Source: Bacteroidales bacterium
GTDB lineage: Bacteria; Bacteroidota; Bacteroidia; Bacteroidales; UBA932
Direction: 5' to 3'
NCBI GenBank assembly: GCA_016283985.1
Contig: JAEENZ010000134.1
Location: forward strand, 1 to 6,834
DNA length: 6,834 nt
The notes below the pieces were generated by a model, which was given only the letters and a program-made list of their open reading frames with translations, did no database searches and was not told where the DNA came from. Positions 6,455 through 6,834 of this stretch are shown piece after piece (the stretch's first letter is position 1; every line of letters starts with the position of its first letter). The position numbers and the translations under genes were made by a program.

Positions 6455-6834
6455 ATCCTCTTTCCATCTCGCGTCGGGCATCCTTTTCCTTGATGGTCTG
6501 CCGCTTGTCGTACTCCTTCTTTCCCCGGGCCAGGGCGATGTGGAGTTTGGCGTATCCGTTCTCGGCGATGTAGAGGCGCACCGCTACGATGGTGAGGCCC
6601 TTGGTCTTGACCGCCTGGTTCAGGTGGCGGAGTTCCCGTTTGGTAAGCAGGAGCTTGCGGTCCCGCATCGGCTCGTGGCCGTTCCAGCTGCCCCAGAAGT
6701 AGGTGGCGATGTTCATCCCCTTCACGTAGAGTTCGCCGTTCACGAAGTAGCAGAAAGCATCCTGAAGCGATGCCTTGCCGGCGCGCAGGCTCTTGATTTC
6801 GGTGCCGACCAGCACTATGCCTGCGTCGTAAGTC
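6453..6834 (-). CDS. smpB: SsrA (tmRNA)-binding protein SmpB, N-terminus cut by window end
   Basis: SmpB binds tmRNA and delivers it to stalled ribosomes for trans-translation. The visible 126 residues begin [28 protein letters not shown], the conserved first half of the OB-like barrel. They continue with [32 protein letters not shown], then [13 protein letters not shown] and [29 protein letters not shown]. The basic C-terminal tail (RREMERG) would enter the ribosomal mRNA channel. Full-length members have about 150-160 residues, so roughly 25-30 are missing beyond position 6834; a GTG at 6813-6815 lies inside the conserved core and is not the start. The gene converges on tRNA-Ala and shares its terminator. 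The stop codon TAA is at 6453-6455. Confidence 0.95.
   Translation of the reverse strand, partial: TYDAGIVLVGTEIKSLRAGKASLQDAFCYFVNGELYVKGMNIATYFWGSWNGHEPMRDRKLLLTKRELRHLNQAVKTKGLTIVAVRLYIAENGYAKLHIALARGKKEYDKRQTIKEKDARREMERG

Overview
The window looks like a chromosomal housekeeping segment from a fairly GC-rich member of the Bacteroidales. The evidence is three good matches to the Bacteroidetes -7 promoter element TAnnTTTG, the near absence of Shine-Dalgarno sequences, and Bacteroidetes-like versions of LysRS, AsnA and SmpB. Placement below order level (for example a gut or rumen lineage) would be a guess.

Layout. (1) Positions 1-1041 hold the 3' part of an MFS sugar-acid transporter of the hexuronate (ExuT-like) type. 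A strong rho-independent hairpin follows it, and the apparent lysS promoter lies inside that hairpin. (2) Positions 1105-5495 form a tightly packed four-gene run on the + strand: lysS (lysyl-tRNA synthetase), asnA (ammonia-dependent asparagine synthetase), an unnamed lipoprotein with a probable beta-propeller fold, and a SpoU/TrmH-type RNA 2'-O-methyltransferase. The genes overlap by 23, 4 and 4 bases, so they are almost certainly cotranscribed and translationally coupled. (3) Positions 5580-6314 hold a secreted, probably outer-membrane beta-barrel protein with its own promoter and almost no leader. (4) tRNA-Ala(GGC) lies at 6345-6417 with its own promoter. A bidirectional terminator follows, and then the convergent smpB gene on the - strand, cut by the window end.

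Functional themes. Three of the four genes in the run serve amino-acid or RNA metabolism: lysine charging, asparagine supply and rRNA/tRNA methylation. tRNA-Ala and smpB (trans-translation) extend the translation theme. The lipoprotein is the exception.

The most unusual feature is in the SpoU methyltransferase gene. A 132-bp segment (4790-4921, exactly 44 codons) is bounded by about 30-bp imperfect inverted repeats and filled with small hairpins carrying GAA loops. It sits in frame in the linker between the substrate-binding domain and the catalytic knot domain, adds a low-complexity Gly/Arg/Pro-rich stretch, and leaves all catalytic motifs intact. It resembles, in principle, the protein-inserted palindromic elements known from Rickettsia, and may be a mobile or repeated palindromic element of this lineage. 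No CRISPR array, transposase, phage gene or defence system is visible.
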